Assembly: GCF_000699445.3 (NCBI RefSeq)
Contig: NC_067196.1
Coordinates: 22,213,116-22,277,115, forward strand
Length of the DNA stretch: 64,000 nt
Direction: 5' to 3'
DNA from: Schistosoma haematobium
Lineage: Eukaryota; Platyhelminthes; Trematoda; Strigeidida; Schistosomatidae
In this document: positions 1-13,604 of the stretch, piece after piece
Numbering within the stretch: the stretch's first letter is position 1
How the letters are laid out: each line of letters starts with the position of its first letter
Notes under the pieces: model-generated
The model's input: only the letters and a program-made list of their open reading frames with translations
Databases searched by the model: none
Told to the model about the DNA's origin: nothing
Made by a program: the position numbers and the translations under genes

Positions 1-587
1 ATCACAGGCAATTTTATGAGGTTAACCAATAAGAAATTAAGTGAAACCTAGTTAACAGAAATGTCTTATAATTAGGATAAATCAAACGGTAGAGTTTTCT
101 GTACATTACATTTACATACATGTATTTATACATGCATACTTCTGTAGGCCTAATCTTAGAACCACGATATAGGTTGAGGTCATCTGTAACGTTTTTTTAA
201 TATTCAGTCAGCCAGCATACTGAACATAGAGCTGGAAGTTTATTACTGACCATTTAGTGGACAAACACCAAATATTATTAGTGTAGTTCTCACTAAAGAT
301 TTGAAGACAAATAAATCTCATCTTACTTGTACTTTTCATACAAGATATTGGGCTTTACAAACTGTCATATTCGTAACGAACTGTTGGTGATGCCTTTAGA
401 CACTTGAAATGAAACTCTTCAGATGAAAATTATGTACTAATATACATAAATCAAAAATTAAATGGACGGAAGAATAACTGAAAATGCTGGATACAGCAAA
501 CTGATTGAACATTGAAAACATTGTAACTGCGGCCTTATTTTAATAAACGTTTAAGTAACAGTCTTCTTGAATTTAGACAATGTGATT

Positions 588-590
<3 letters not shown>

Positions 591-653
<63 letters not shown>
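591..653. repeat. (TA)n microsatellite
   Basis: Uninterrupted TA dinucleotide run of about 63 bp in AT-rich non-coding DNA. Confidence 0.97.
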
Positions 654-657
<4 letters not shown>

Positions 658-3600
658 CTGACCGAAATGATTAAGCAACTTGATTAGATAAATAAACGTG
701 TCATGATGCTCTGAAAAAATATGTGTATATGGATGTTTACGTGAGTGTTGTAGTCAACTTACAGATAGGTTGCAGAGTATATTTAAACATTGGTTTTTGA
801 CACTGAGAATTTCGTTGAAGTATTTTACACTTATTATATTAAACTCAACCATTTGTGTCTATAAAGAGTGATATTATTAATGGATTTTTTCCCTTAACAT
901 ACTGCCATACCATATTTCATTACATTTATCATAGAAGGTGGATAGATATATGTTAATGTTTACTGTTTCGGACAGTGTAATCGGTGTAGATTTTATATTT
1001 TTACGAAATTGATTACTACTGTTCTTGCTCGGTGAGAGTATAAACAATACATGCTTTAGAAACATTTGTGATACGTTGTTTATAATTATTTTCATTCTAT
1101 TAGTGTAAAGGCTTGTGAAGATCGTCAAACTTCTTAGTTCAGAACACAGATTGATGTAAGTTAGACAACCACTAAAACCCAAAAAAAAAACACTGAATAG
1201 TTATTTCGTCTTATTGTTGAAGTTATCATAAATGTTTATTGACGGCAACATCTAAGACCGAATACATAGAACCTTAAATTCATGCTGTGAGTGGTTAAGT
1301 TTTGAATCGCTGCATTTGGATAGAACAGTTAAGATTTCCAATTTAAATCAACTTGTAATGTTGCATAGTCGTCCCCTTCGATTACCATTAGTGAATCTAA
1401 CATTTAACTCTATTAATTATGTTTGCAGAATATTGTAGAGGTAACAATTGTGAGAACAGTTTGTTTACTTCACTGTACGTATTTAACCAATTTAAATGTC
1501 AGTTTTTTTTGTAAAACATTGGTATATGATGTAACGTGAATGTTTTTGTTTACATTTTCACCTCACACAACAAGATAGAAGATTAACAAGATGAGTAGTA
1601 CAGTTGATAAATTTAACACCTCTCACATTTGAAACTATGATTTAGTTCTAACAATAACCTATAAATCATGATTAGATTATCATATTTGACTATTTAAATG
1701 TGACTGATTAGGCTATTAGAATATCATTGAATCAAAACTAACTATCAATCGAGACCGTAATCATTCTCCTGGTAAGAATTATCATTTTACTTCAACCCTC
1801 CCTCCTTTTAACAGTTTAACGAAAATTTATTACCATAATCTTTTTAATTAATCAATCGTCTTCTAAGTAAGATATCACAAAACCTTAATATCTTAACGAC
1901 AATAATAATACTGATAATTTTATTATTTGTAACGTGTCCTTTTCATGTTTATGCACAGATTAAACATTCATAATACAGGTATTTATCACATATGACCTTA
2001 AACTTGAGATTCTACAACTCACACAATTCAATATTTCTGTCTTTCAACTTATTTATCGGTTTGTATTACTGATTATTACTTTGTATTTATGTTAAAAACC
2101 AAATGAGGTAAGATTTTATTTAGTTATGTTTATGAATTTCTTTCAATAACACTTCAATGACTTGTTATTTTAGTTACCTTTGTGAGTGTGTATTTGTGTG
2201 AGTCTACGAAAAAAATAACTATCACAATTATTATTACAATTACAGAATCAAGGGTACGTGAGATGAATCATATCGTCATATCATTTATGCTGTTATTTTC
2301 AATATTCAAATCAGCACTAAATAAATTAATAAGAATATCAGTCTCCTAACTCTATCCATCTTACTTACGGTCAATCTTTTTTAATTGTATTAAAGGTCAG
2401 TGATGAAAATGTCTAGCCTATGTAATTTGTACTAATGAATCATATTGGTTTCGTAATAGCAAGAATATCAACAGAAAATTATCCGTTTTTATTTAAATGG
2501 TAGTTGGTAGAGATTTCTTTAAAGTCCAGTCTATGGTAGGTTGTGTGCTAAAGCAATGTATGTGGGCTGGTGTGTGTTTGAGGGGAAGGAGAGGGAATCT
2601 GGTAGAGAGGAAAAATAAGAGGAAAGGTGATCCAGTAACCCAGTAATCACCAAGACTATTGATGTTTAATAATGAAACCAAATTGACAAGACAATTGAAA
2701 AAGCAATACCGGAAGTTGATAGTGTGAGATCTAGACGGCACTACAAGTAGTAGAAGTCAGTGTACTAATAATAACCGCGACGTGCTAAACACTTTTTTTG
2801 TCCTAGTTTGTCACTCATTGAAAATGTGCACACTAATTTTCATTACCTTCCATTAATCTTTTAGGAACTATATGATGAGGCTAAGTCATAGCAACTAACC
2901 TACAACCAATTTCGATTATGGTAAATTTTGGTTAAGCCCTTTTATTAACTTAATCAATAGACAATGTTATTTGATCAGTGACAGTTCGCGTATTTCTTTG
3001 AATCTTTATGATCACTAGATCACGTGACAAACTCTAGCTAAGACGTTGATCGCTTAAATATCACTCGATGATTCATCCTCCTGCATGTATATATGTACTC
3101 AAATCTTATTATTAGCTTACAGATAAAGAGATATTATTACTCAACATTTGTTGACAATACTAGAACCATACTGGTAACGATGACAGTATGTGCCTTCCTT
3201 CTGCTTCAAGTTTCCTCACGATCTTTGCTTTCTTCTGATTGATTCCGATTGTTTTCAGTTTGTCAAAGTTCCGTATGTTTGAATGTCATATTCTCGTTAC
3301 TATATGTACGGAGTTGTGTCATTTCGTTTAGTTCTGTTTTTTCTACTTTGAATATCACGTTTTCTTTATTTCAACAACCAATTGCTGAAGTGTTATGTTA
3401 GCTGCGGTTATTGATTTAAGTAACAGAAACGATTGTACTAGAGTAGTTCAATCGTTCCTAATTCTGCAGGTATTCTAATTCTGTACTGAACTTTAAATAT
3501 CAAACATAGCACTTAGTAGAAGTACTTTATAAACCTTAGTAATATTATACGCATTATTGGTATGGGTTCGAACAGCACTAGGACTATCAGATCTTATCAA

Positions 3601-3965
3601 GGTTATAAGTATTCCTTTCAGATGAATGTTATCTATCATGAAACCTTGCTATATCATCTGAAACTTACACGAACTTTTTGACTAAACTAAAATTAGTAAT
3701 CAAATAGTATTTTTGAAGCACTTAAAAAAACACTATGTTTGCATACGTATAAATGAACATTAATTAATTATCACAAACAGAAAACCTGATAAGTAAGGTT
3801 CTAAATTTTAGCATGATTGATATTATATTGAATTTCTAGTTAAATAATAGAAGAGAACTGAAATCCTAGGTTTCATTCTTCATCGGATTCATTAATTAAG
3901 CATTCTAAGTATTTGCAAAGGTTTGTATTTTCTCTTACAAAAAATACTCACACCTATTTCACAAG
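654..3965. other. AT-rich stretch, no gene recognised
   Basis: Both strands hold only short chance open frames (up to about 100 codons) of low-complexity composition. No family motif, RNA gene or clear repeat was seen. It could be intergenic or intronic. Confidence 0.6.
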
Positions 3966-4135
3966 CTATTGGTTATCTGAACTTAGTAGCTCAGTAGAGA
4001 ACCCGTCGGTGTTTGAAGCAAAAAAAAGTATAAAGTGTAATTTGCAGTGTGAACACTAATACTGGTATACAGGTACATTCAGCCGACTCAGAACAAAATA
4101 CTCGTTCTGAATTCTGATCTTAGATATTGTCTAAT
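3966..4135 (+). repeat. SM-alpha-like SINE relic
   Basis: Weakly conserved tRNA-like start (a 'gtagctcagtagagaac' segment near 3987). It is followed by a diverged counterpart of the hammerhead region of SM-alpha-type SINEs around 4070-4120. No ribozyme core invariants survive. The call rests on similarity in order and wording to the clearer copies at 8.5 and 39.9 kb. Confidence 0.35.
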
Positions 4136-4985
4136 TTTGATAATAATCATCTGATTATTTAACTGAATTTACAACACCTAGTGACCTCGAGTTAATTTAG
4201 TTATCATGTTGTAAAATCCACTCACCATTACCATTTCTTTATTAAAAAACTCGCATACTAAAGACTGAGTATAAATGTAAGGTGAAGAAGAAAGCAGCAT
4301 AGACCACACCATTAGGATAGTTGGTAAATTGGTATTTATAAATGTGTTCATAATAAAAATTATTACGCTTCTAAAGTAAAATATTGTTTACTCCATTGGA
4401 TTACAGATAAAATCAAGGTTTGTTTCAATGTCAATTGAAGGATAAATCTGATCTCCTGAAAAATAATTCAATATATGATCATAATTTTGTCTAACGTTCT
4501 TAATTTGCCTTATTAATGTTTACGGGAGAGAAAAAAAGAAAACAATAAAATGATAGATATTTTGGTGAAATGACGCCAATGTCATTTATGTATTTACAGA
4601 TATTTCGCATGTGACAAATTGTAATTTCCAGTGCAAACCCGTTCAAATTCAGCTATCACTGGCTACTATCTATTAATAAGATGACTAGACTTGTCAAAAT
4701 CCCACGTCAATATCACCGACTTAATTAATTGATATAAACATTCAATAATAATTATCTCTGGTCAAATGAAAGAAGGGGTGAGGTTGTTTATGTAATTGTA
4801 ACCAATATTAAAATAGAAAATCAAAATGTTTTTTTAATCCTAATAATTGTTAACCAATCAACATAAAGAATATATTCATAATGCTATTCCATATGATGCA
4901 ATTTTCATGTATCAACTAACATGAAGTCACATGAAAGTCACTTCATCGGTCATCCACTGTCACGATCTAGAGATGGAACTTAGAG

Positions 4986-6330
4986 TTGAACACTTATGAT
5001 TACACCATCAAGCACCGAGATGCCACAAGCACACCACATGCAGATTTTCTATCATGCTATTCATATTTTAAAAGACCATCTAACGAAAGTGATTATCTGT
5101 TGGTTCAGTCATTACCTGTTGACACAACGGAACTTGTGAAAGATATTGTTAAGTATTTTGGAACTTTCATAAGTACAGTAAAAAGAGGTTAAAATATTCA
5201 TCGCAAGCGTAGGTTTCCTGAGTTTGCAAAAGGAGAGAAGATATATCACCACATCCTGAAAGCTTTTATGCTTTCATGATAGAGTAATTATTCTCTTTAC
5301 ACTTAAATATGTAATACCTTCATTCCGCCCACCTGAATAATTAAATGTGGACTCGCTTGCTCGTCAGACTTGTTGGTGGCCTGAGATTGATGATGATGTA
5401 AGTCGGAAATTGGAAAAATGTCCTGCTTGTTCACCTAGGCTCTCTCATAATAAACCTGCTTGGAATCCTTGGCCTTCATCTTATAAATCGTGGTAATGTA
5501 TTCTACGACTAATGTGGTCGGTTTTTAAACTCATATTATGCCTTATTTATCATTGATTTATGTTCAAAATGTCCAGAAATGTTACAAACGGTTCTAGCAG
5601 ACATTGTAGTCAAAGAGTGATGAGGAAGATATTTAGTCTTGAATGAATGCCCAATGTAATAGCAACGAATGACGGAACCGATTTCTTAGAAAAAGAATTT
5701 CGACATCTGGCTTACTGATATTAAATTCCGTCATATATTTACAACTCCATGACATCTTCAGCCTAAAATTTTAGCATAAAATTTCGTTCGAACTTGAAAG
5801 AGTTCTATCAAATCAGTCAATCGAAGTAGTCTAGAAGAGTTAAGAATGTGTATCGATGACATCTTACTTCAATATCGTACTTCAGAACATTCAGGAACTC
5901 ATATCAGTCCAGCTAAGTGCTTTAAATCTCGTATACCCTGAACTTATTTAGTTTTTCCGAAGAAATGACTACTGATATTTACAGAGATTATAATTGAGAG
6001 AATGTGTGGTCGGATGGTAAAGATTCTTGAAATCAATAACTATTCATTTCGCAAGAGATATATAGAACAAGTGAAGATTGATGAAGTAGGTGATTCCAAT
6101 TATTAATTCGATCATTCTCTGACTAATCCTGATTCTGTAGAGAATTATGAACATCAAATAAATAGTTCCAATTTTACGTCTAATGATTATCCTGATAGAT
6201 GAAGAAAATCAAAATAAGAATGCTGACTAACTGAGAAGACGTAACAGAATCGCAAGTAAATCAAGTTTACATTATAGAAACATAGAAAAACAATCGACGT
6301 GTGTTAGGTGTGATGGATGACTAATATATT
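4986..6330 (+). pseudogene. Ty3/Gypsy LTR retrotransposon pol remnant (RNase H end to integrase)
   Basis: Decayed pol remnant with many stops and frame changes. The first open piece (4986-5192, 68 codons) reads YDYTIKHRDA followed by HADFLS, typical of the C-terminal RNase H region of Gypsy pol. Further on, in shifting frames, come CWWPEIDDDV (from about 5371) and CPAC (5419-5430), as in the integrase zinc-binding region. Then NPWPSS appears, then TNDGTDFLEKEF around 5666-5700, which matches the second catalytic Asp region of the integrase core. QYRTSEHSGTHISPA follows near 5870-5920, and a C-terminal GRMVKILEINNYSFRKRYIEQVK near 6012-6080. The order is collinear with integrase. The lineage looks closest to mag or K02A2.6-like Gypsy elements, but this is from memory. 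No flanking LTR was identified, so it is an old fragment with no coding capacity. Confidence 0.7.
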
Positions 6331-8479
6331 TAAGGTAGAGTTAAACAATTATTGTTTTATTTAGACATGTCATAATAATACAACACAATTTCATAATTCA
6401 CACTGTGAATATGAATTCTCGATCATGTCTTGTTGAAGTTCTTCACTTATTCGGATGAGTAATATTTCGTCATATTATTATTTGAAATTCACAAATGTAT
6501 ACGACTGAAAGTTCGCCATATATCACATAACCTGAACATTCAAAACGTGACAGATAAGCTCATCAAATAAAGTGCATGGCATAAATACATATGTGAAATA
6601 CTTTCGAATGCTTGAGTTATCAGAAGAAATTATTTCAGTCATCATGAAATAAAAATGACACCAATGAATGTATGTACAAAATTCTGGCTCCAATTTACTA
6701 TGTCGTAGTAAACTCGAATAGAATTCACATTATTAATTACTCACTGAATAACGGCTGAACCGGTAAAGTAGCAATGCTGATTTGGTTAACGATTTTGTGC
6801 ATAACTATCACAGATTGTTGACTAGCAACTCCATTTCACTACTTCCTAAACAAATTCATTCATAATGATTTTGCCAGTGATGATGAATTCCCACGAAACT
6901 ATCTGTGTGTACGACAAAGACTGAGAAGCAGACGTCCACAGTGAATGCATTCACACAGTTATCGATGAGATTATGTAAGGATATTTCGAGAATATTATGA
7001 GTGGAAATCTGATAATCAATGTTGGCAATTCATTCAATGAAGTTTCGAGAATCACTAAATTATGATAGACAGATCTGACTATTTCTGTTGTGAAATATTT
7101 TTGTGAGATACGAATTGTCTGGTCACATGTATTGTGATGAAGTTTTAATGGTGTGTAGTAGTGTAACGTGTGATGAGTGTTTCGTTGTATTTGGGAGTGG
7201 TGAGCTGGATGCATGTGATACATATTTCCAAAGAGACAGATTAATTGTGGTGTTTAAAGATCTGTGGTAGTAATGAAGAAAGCAATAGAGCTGAATGTGT
7301 CGGTCATTTGTTGAAAAATGATCTGAAACTCACATGGACATTTTAAGAGAATTGCTCAAGCTTATCACTACATTAAACATTCACCACAGAGGACACGTGT
7401 TAGCACAAAGTTGCTTGTAGGTAGTTAGTATTTTCATGCGTAAATTCACTAATTTGTAGTAGTTTTATTTAGTGAATACGTAGTCGTTGTTGAACAATGC
7501 AACAAATATATTATTTGTGTTGTGCACTTATTCGACATTTTCTTTTTATTCGATTGTAATAATGGTTTATCATATTGCTTGCTAGATTGAATAAATGTTA
7601 TGTGGATCAATGTGTTCTGATGTATAAATTGTTGTTTTTGATTTCAGTGAACAGACTTTCGTAGAATTGTGAAGAGAGAAGGAGAACACGTGATTGGTGT
7701 CGTAGTTATGACGCATCGTTGATTAGACTAGGAGGTGTTTGTAGTTGTTTCTGTTTTCAGTTGACTGTACGCCAAGGTGATGTGTCAAACTACTGTCTGC
7801 AATAAATATACTGCTCATTTGTGTGTGCCTATTGTATACGTGAGTGTAAAATCAGTAATATTTAAAACAAACAATACCATAATAAATGGATGATGAAACA
7901 TTTTGAACACGTCGTCACTTGTTTTCTTTTCTACCAACCAATGTATGTTGACATGTTATAATGTATTATATATAAATAAGATTAGTAAATGAAGATGTAC
8001 ATATCATATTTAGTTTTATGTTAATTTGTACATTAGACTGATGAATGTTGGTGTATTTTCTTTGAAGGTATGAAATGTGTGAAGAGAAATTTTTTTCAGT
8101 ATTCAGATTCTAAGTCATTTGTAACGTTAGAATGTTACTGTCATCGATGTTAATGATTGTAATTAATCATTTTATTTTAATATACATAGAACATTAGCGA
8201 ATCGCCTCGATATCCCCATTAAAGTCAAATTTATTCGAACTGTTTCATTTTTCTCTAGCAGAGAACTAATCGATTTCTGAGGTTACCTTTTTAAAGAGTA
8301 TTATAGGTATGGAGCTTTTCTAATGGAAATTTTTTTGTCGCTGTTGTTGTTCGCTTTAGTACTCGAAGCTCATTGCCTTCTGTTCAAACTTTTATCATTT
8401 ATAATTCAGTTGTAAATATTTGATTTTTTATACAATCGAATTATTATTTATTGCCATATGACAAACCAGTGTCTATCCC
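6331..8479. other. AT-rich stretch, no gene recognised
   Basis: Only short open frames are present (largest 90 codons, minus strand at 6951-7223) and none resembles a known family. No clear repeat or RNA gene was seen. Confidence 0.55.
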
Positions 8480-8640
8480 AACTAAATAGTTGAGTAGATA
8501 ACGTGTTATACGTTCGAAGCAAAGACAGTGGGTTCGAATCTCGATACAAATATCAACACTGGGATTCAGGTGCGTCCAAATGATCAGTTTCATATAGTAC
8601 GAAACGCTCAGCTGGGATATCTGTGTTAGCCACTATCCTT
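8480..8640 (+). repeat. SM-alpha-like SINE relic with B box
   Basis: A tRNA-like B box (gggttcgaatctc, about 8530-8542) is followed by a segment resembling the SM-alpha hammerhead. The GAAAC part survives near 8602, but the CUGANGA core is lost. It ends in a 'gttagccac' segment typical of the SM-alpha 3' part. Confidence 0.5.
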
Positions 8641-8919
8641 CTCTGCTTGAGATATGTATTTTGTATGTTAAGTTTTAAATGCTGTTAATATCCTACTCAC
8701 TATTATTCAATTTTTCCTTTTACCCCGTTAATTTTCTCCTATCAGGTTACAATAACTTCTGCACTACAAATCTCAGAAAAAAAAATGTTTTTCATAGCCT
8801 CAGGGCAAGTGTTGTTTTCTGGTACACTTCAGTTAAATGAGAATTTGGTTAGTTCGGAGAAGCGGTTATTTATATTTTATTTGTATCGTACTATTTTAAT
8901 AACTTTTTAAAAAGAATTC

Positions 8920-9095
8920 CTGACACTACTGAAGACCAGGAAACACTTTACACGTGTTTCATCCTAGTGCGAGACTAATCGGCTGTGTACCTTCACGACC
9001 ACCACTAGGAGTTGAACCTAGGACCTTTCGATTTCGTATAAAGCTCTTAAAATTCATACCACTATGATACGATCCAATGGTTTTAGCTTTTAATG
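8920..9095 (-). repeat. tRNA-hammerhead SINE relic
   Basis: The minus strand reads, in SINE order, a diverged leader, a B box (complement of gttgaacctaggacct, about 9010-9026), a degraded hammerhead region with GAAAC preserved (complement of 'gtttcatcctag', 8956-8967), and a 'cctggtcttc' tail start. Confidence 0.5.
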
Positions 9096-9587
9096 TTATG
9101 TCACTACAATCATCCGTTTCCAAATATGAACTCTACTGGTCACGATGTATCAGCTACTCGAATTCAAGGAATTCACTTTCAAAATAAATTACTATTATAA
9201 TTTAAATGTAGTTTTGTGTTGATTATTTTATTCCATAGTTGATACTCGTCACGAATCGATCTTAATTATTAAAAACAAATAGATAGACGTAATTCAATCA
9301 GAATTACTAATAATTTTTAAGTTTGACTCATCAAATGTAAATAGAAATATTGACTAGAAATTTATTTTATTTACTTACTAATTATAGTAGTAAAGACTGG
9401 GGTATATAATTTGTCAGTATCTCTATTGATCGTTTGGTTGATTGGTAGAAATAAAGAAAAAAATATATTCACTGATTTGTTCTATACTATATATATGGAA
9501 GAAAATTCATGGAAGTTATCTTTATGGAAAGAATAAAATGAATAACAATTATATAATTAAGAATAAATTAATAGTGTTAAACATTCA

Positions 9588-9965
9588 AATAGTTGAATTC
9601 ATGAGTCGATTAAAGCCGTGGCAAGTGAAGTTCAACTGTGTCTAGTGTAAAGGCAATTTACTCACTGAAGATAATGGTGAACGGTAGCGCAATATTGTGG
9701 ATTGGTTGAATTTAGACATTAAAATCTTTGGATGCCGACTCATTGGTCTAGAGGTTAAGCGTTCGCCCATGAGACCGAATGTCCTGGGTTCGACAGGTGT
9801 GTGTTGAGTCGTGAATGCGCACTTCTAAAAAGTCCCATACTAGGAAGAAACAGCTATCTAGTGCTTACAGGAAGTCCATGGTGGTCTAGCTTTAACTGTC
9901 TCTACACTAGAAACGGTTGAACTTCACTTGCCACGGCTTTAATCGACTCATGAATTCAACTATTA
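9588..9965 (+). repeat. Fold-back tRNA-hammerhead SINE with 62-bp arms
   Basis: A full SINE body lies inside a near-perfect inverted repeat. The left arm (about 9588-9649) is an inverted SINE tail plus the SINE head; the right arm (about 9904-9965) is its reverse complement with about 2 mismatches in 62 bp. Inside, in order: 'actcactgaag' leader, 'gtggattggttga' segment, A-box-like ggtctagaggtt (9757-9768), B box (gggttcgac, about 9785), and a degraded hammerhead. The hammerhead core reads CUAAAAA instead of CUGANGA, so it should be inactive. Confidence 0.8.
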
Positions 9966-11388
9966 AAAATTACGATTAATTATTCAGTCTCTCTTTTTAT
10001 ATGTACATGCTAAGTAGACTCCAGGAATATTCAATTAATAAGTTCTAGATAAGATTATATATTCATTATAGATTCCACTGTTAATCATGTATCAAATATA
10101 ATAAATGAGTAATTATGAAAACAGAATGGAAAGATAACTTTTATCAAGATCAGATAAAAGCTTACAATTAAGCAATTATAGAAATAGACATATTCAGTGT
10201 AAATACAGATCTCCTATGAAATAGATATCGAAATCTTCTATTCTTACTAATTCATCTTGTCCTTAATAATTTTGAGCAATGGATACAATGAGGAGTGTTG
10301 TATTGAACTACCTTAGTTTCTTTTTTCTAAAAAAGACAAGAAGAAATGAGTCATACACATTTATTTTAACAGAATTGTACTGTAATCTATCAAAATACAC
10401 CTTTATCTCTTTGTATTTATATTGTGTTTGTTCTCTCAAATGTTTGTTATTCTATGTATTGGTTATGTTCAATATTATTGTCATATTCTAAACAATCCAA
10501 AGTAATGTCAATCAACAGATTAATAATAAAAAACAACAACCCAATCGACTTTAATAATGTAAAGAAAATGTTCACAATTTTATCTAGTCTATGTATTTAT
10601 ACATAGTTAACTTGAATTAAATGTTCATATATATATATATATATAATTTCTAATGTAGTAGAGTAAATGACCTTACAAGGTTCTATTTTATTTTTCTACC
10701 TGAGGTTTGTTTCAGGTCAAGGTCAGACAAACACAACACCAGTATGCATGCTTATATTGTCAGCATGTTCGAATGAGTCATCTTCAATAATTAAGATGTC
10801 TATTGTACCTTATATATATAGACATATATGTATATATATAATCACTTTTTAGCTTACGTAATTATATAGTTAACAACATTTGAAGTGTTGTTCATAAATG
10901 ATTGTTCAAATAATCATCTGAAGAAATTGAAATAAAGTTGTGTAAACATTGGGCATATTAAACGTTGACTATATTATTTTTAATTGACACTAAGCTGAAG
11001 TTAATTGATCAAGTGTTAACACATTAGATCATCGTACTTCTTCCATTGTAGTTATTCAGTTAATATGACTCATAATTCATTGAAATGGATTTGGGAACTA
11101 GTATTGTCTGATACTATCTTATCAAATGTATATTCAAAGTTTTAGGGAATATACTATATTAACATACTATTATATACTTTTAATAACTAAACATTTTATG
11201 GATCGATAAAGTCCTAGAATCGAGTGAATGACTCTCTAGCTTTCTTTAAACATATAAAAAACAACTAAAATGATTTATGTTTCATTTGTGTATGAGCATT
11301 GAATTATGATCTATCTCTTCCACTATATGTGCCTTCCGAGATCGCCAAGGTGCTTTTATAAAGTCAAACGCATGTTTAAGTAAAGTTA
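9966..11388. other. AT-rich stretch, no gene recognised
   Basis: Contains short AT-only runs (for example (TA)n at about 10626-10645) and small chance frames such as 10279-10491. None resembles a known protein. Confidence 0.55.
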
Positions 11389-11440
11389 GTGGCTAGCAGT
11401 GGGATCCAGGATGTGTTTCGTCCTATTTAGGATTCGTTCG
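11389..11440 (-). repeat. SM-alpha hammerhead fragment
   Basis: On the minus strand the order is a stem-II-like segment (aatcctaaataggac), GAAAC, then 'atcctggatcccactgct' and 'agccac'. This matches the 3' half of the known schistosome SM-alpha hammerhead. The CUGANGA core is mutated (about 11434-11440). It is too short to tell insertion boundaries. Confidence 0.55.
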
Positions 11441-11864
11441 TTTAATAGTACCTTCATTTCAGTGTTAATATTCATGCTGAAATTTGTATCTAGTGCAAAT
11501 ACACGCTCATTATTCACTGAATTACTGAGTTCAGATAGCCCGAAATCGTTATATGTGTGAGTTGTTCCATTTTGATGGAGTTTTGTTCTCTAAGCTGGAT
11601 GGTTTGGTCGTGGAGCTTTCATCGTTATTCTGAACGACATGATTGTAACCACTAAATGATGAGAACCTAGCGAAATAAAATGGATTCATCTTATTCTAAT
11701 GAGATCATTGTTCTAGCTTTCTTTATGTTGGTAAAAAAAGAATTAAGCGTATAAAAACGGGGACATATTATAGTGTTTACTTTTTGAAACTGTGCAACTG
11801 TTACAGTAAATCTTCCTAATTCAGATTGATTCCAAGTGGATTGATTGAATTTATCAATTGATCT

Positions 11865-11998
11865 TTTTTGATTGAGATCATGAACTGATTGATGTTAAGA
11901 CCACCATTGGAAACCTGAAAGCACTGAACGGCCGTTTTGTCCCATTGTGGGACTCCTCAGCATGCGCATCCACGATCCCGCTTGCGTGATTCGAATGG
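11865..11998 (-). repeat. tRNA-hammerhead SINE, truncated at B box
   Basis: The minus-strand SINE runs from the B box (complement of 'gattcgaa', 11988-11995) through the hammerhead to the 'gatctcaat' tail. CUGAGGA and stem II are kept, but the first G of GAAA is A, so catalysis is doubtful. It stops abruptly where the unrelated 179-bp repeat begins. Confidence 0.8.
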
Positions 11999-12007
11999 CT
12001 TTAGAGA

Positions 12008-12186
12008 TTTTTGGTATTTATGTTATGACTCGAGCTGAATTACATGTTCAAAGTTCATTTCAAACTGATACCTTTAAAAATTACCATTAGGTACTGCTAC
12101 ATCTTGTCTGTTTTCCATCAATTTAGTTAAACATAAGATATAAAATTATACTGATGATAAGTTTGTAAACAAAGAACTTAAGTTAT
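12008..12186 (+). repeat. 179-bp dispersed repeat, copy 1
   Basis: Matches the reverse complement of 16084-16262 over 179 bp with about 2 mismatches and no indels. It is sandwiched between a truncated SINE and a SINE-tail fold-back. It has no coding frame or recognised family, and is distinguished by key segments such as 'gactcgagctgaattacatg'. Confidence 0.88.
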
Positions 12187-12188
12187 TA

Positions 12189-12315
12189 TCAGTTTTGAGG
12201 TTGTGGAGATTGTTAAGTTTTTGATTGAGATCATGACTCGATAGATGGTGGTCTAACATTAATCACTTCATTATCTCAATCAAAAACTTAACAATCTCCA
12301 CAACCCCTAAACTGA
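12189..12315. repeat. SINE-tail fold-back (43-bp arms)
   Basis: Inverted arms 12189-12231 and 12273-12315 differ at 2 of 43 positions and surround a 41-bp loop. The arms are the extended SINE tail ('caatctccacaacccct' type). The loop holds a short sense piece of the segment just before the tail ('gatggtggtctaacatt'). Confidence 0.9.
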
Positions 12316-13392
12316 CAATTGATCTTTTGTAAAGAAAACAAGTACCAACAAATTTATCATATTGCTCAGTATTGTCTGATAAAAACAGAAACATTATAAT
12401 GATTACTGGTGAAAAATTCACTGAAATTCATGCATGAAATATGTTACTTAATGTAGAAATGGTCTTAAAACTTTTACGATTGGAAATAAAAAAATCAAAC
12501 TTTTTACACATAACCTTTAGTTTTGAGATGGTGGAGAAGATTTGAAACTCAGGTGGATGATTTTGATGGAGTTTTGTTTTGCATGATATGAATATAGAGT
12601 TATTGTATATTTCTAACTGGGAATTCTTAAATTACCATTCAATACAACATGTTTATCTAGTATCTAGTCATTATTATTATTATTATCATCAAAAATAATT
12701 ATCTAAAATCTATTTCGAATGATTGTTTCAGTATTATTTAACTTAAAGAAATATATACTACTAAGTTGCTGTACCGAAGCTATTGGTTTAATTTGTTCAT
12801 ATTAGAGTCCCATCATTCAGTTTGCATTTGTTCATTTATGGTTTGATCTGATTATGTTGTGTACCTTATCTAGTGTCACATATATATTGTAAATGGTTTA
12901 GATTTTTAGTAGGAGTATAAAATCAAAGTTAGAACATTGTGTAGTAATGTTATTAATTTTAGAATTTGTTATTCAACTGTAACTATTGAGTAATGATTAT
13001 TCATGTAAAACCCATTAAAGCTTTAGGTCACTATTCAGAACAACTTGTATACTGAATTTTTCTTTTTTGTTCTGTCTTCAGGTTTCAATAGTCGGTGCAA
13101 GGTTGAATACGTGGTCATCTATCCTTAATATCTGGTCATAAGCCTGCTTACCAACCACAACATATCTTGTATAAATAATAGGCTGTTATTATTATTGAAA
13201 GCATAATAATAGTTATTATATTTTGTAGACCGTTCTAAGCTGAGGCATCATTGAAAACAAGAGAGAACTTGTCAATTTTATGTTCTAATATAGGTTTCCT
13301 CGATGATGGGCATACTCGACCCCGCCAGGAATAATTTATATCTTACCAATCAATCCGTTCTGCACAGAAAAGGTTCGTCTTTGTCCTGTTTC
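12316..13392. other. AT-rich stretch, no gene recognised
   Basis: No credible coding frame. A short unrecognised segment with higher GC (about 13080-13150) precedes the long ATT tract. Confidence 0.5.

Positions 13393-13604
<212 letters not shown>

Noticed and set aside
591..653. CRISPR-like or satellite array
   Set aside because: Simple TA dinucleotide repeat. No spaced direct repeats of CRISPR type exist anywhere in the window, and the DNA is eukaryotic.
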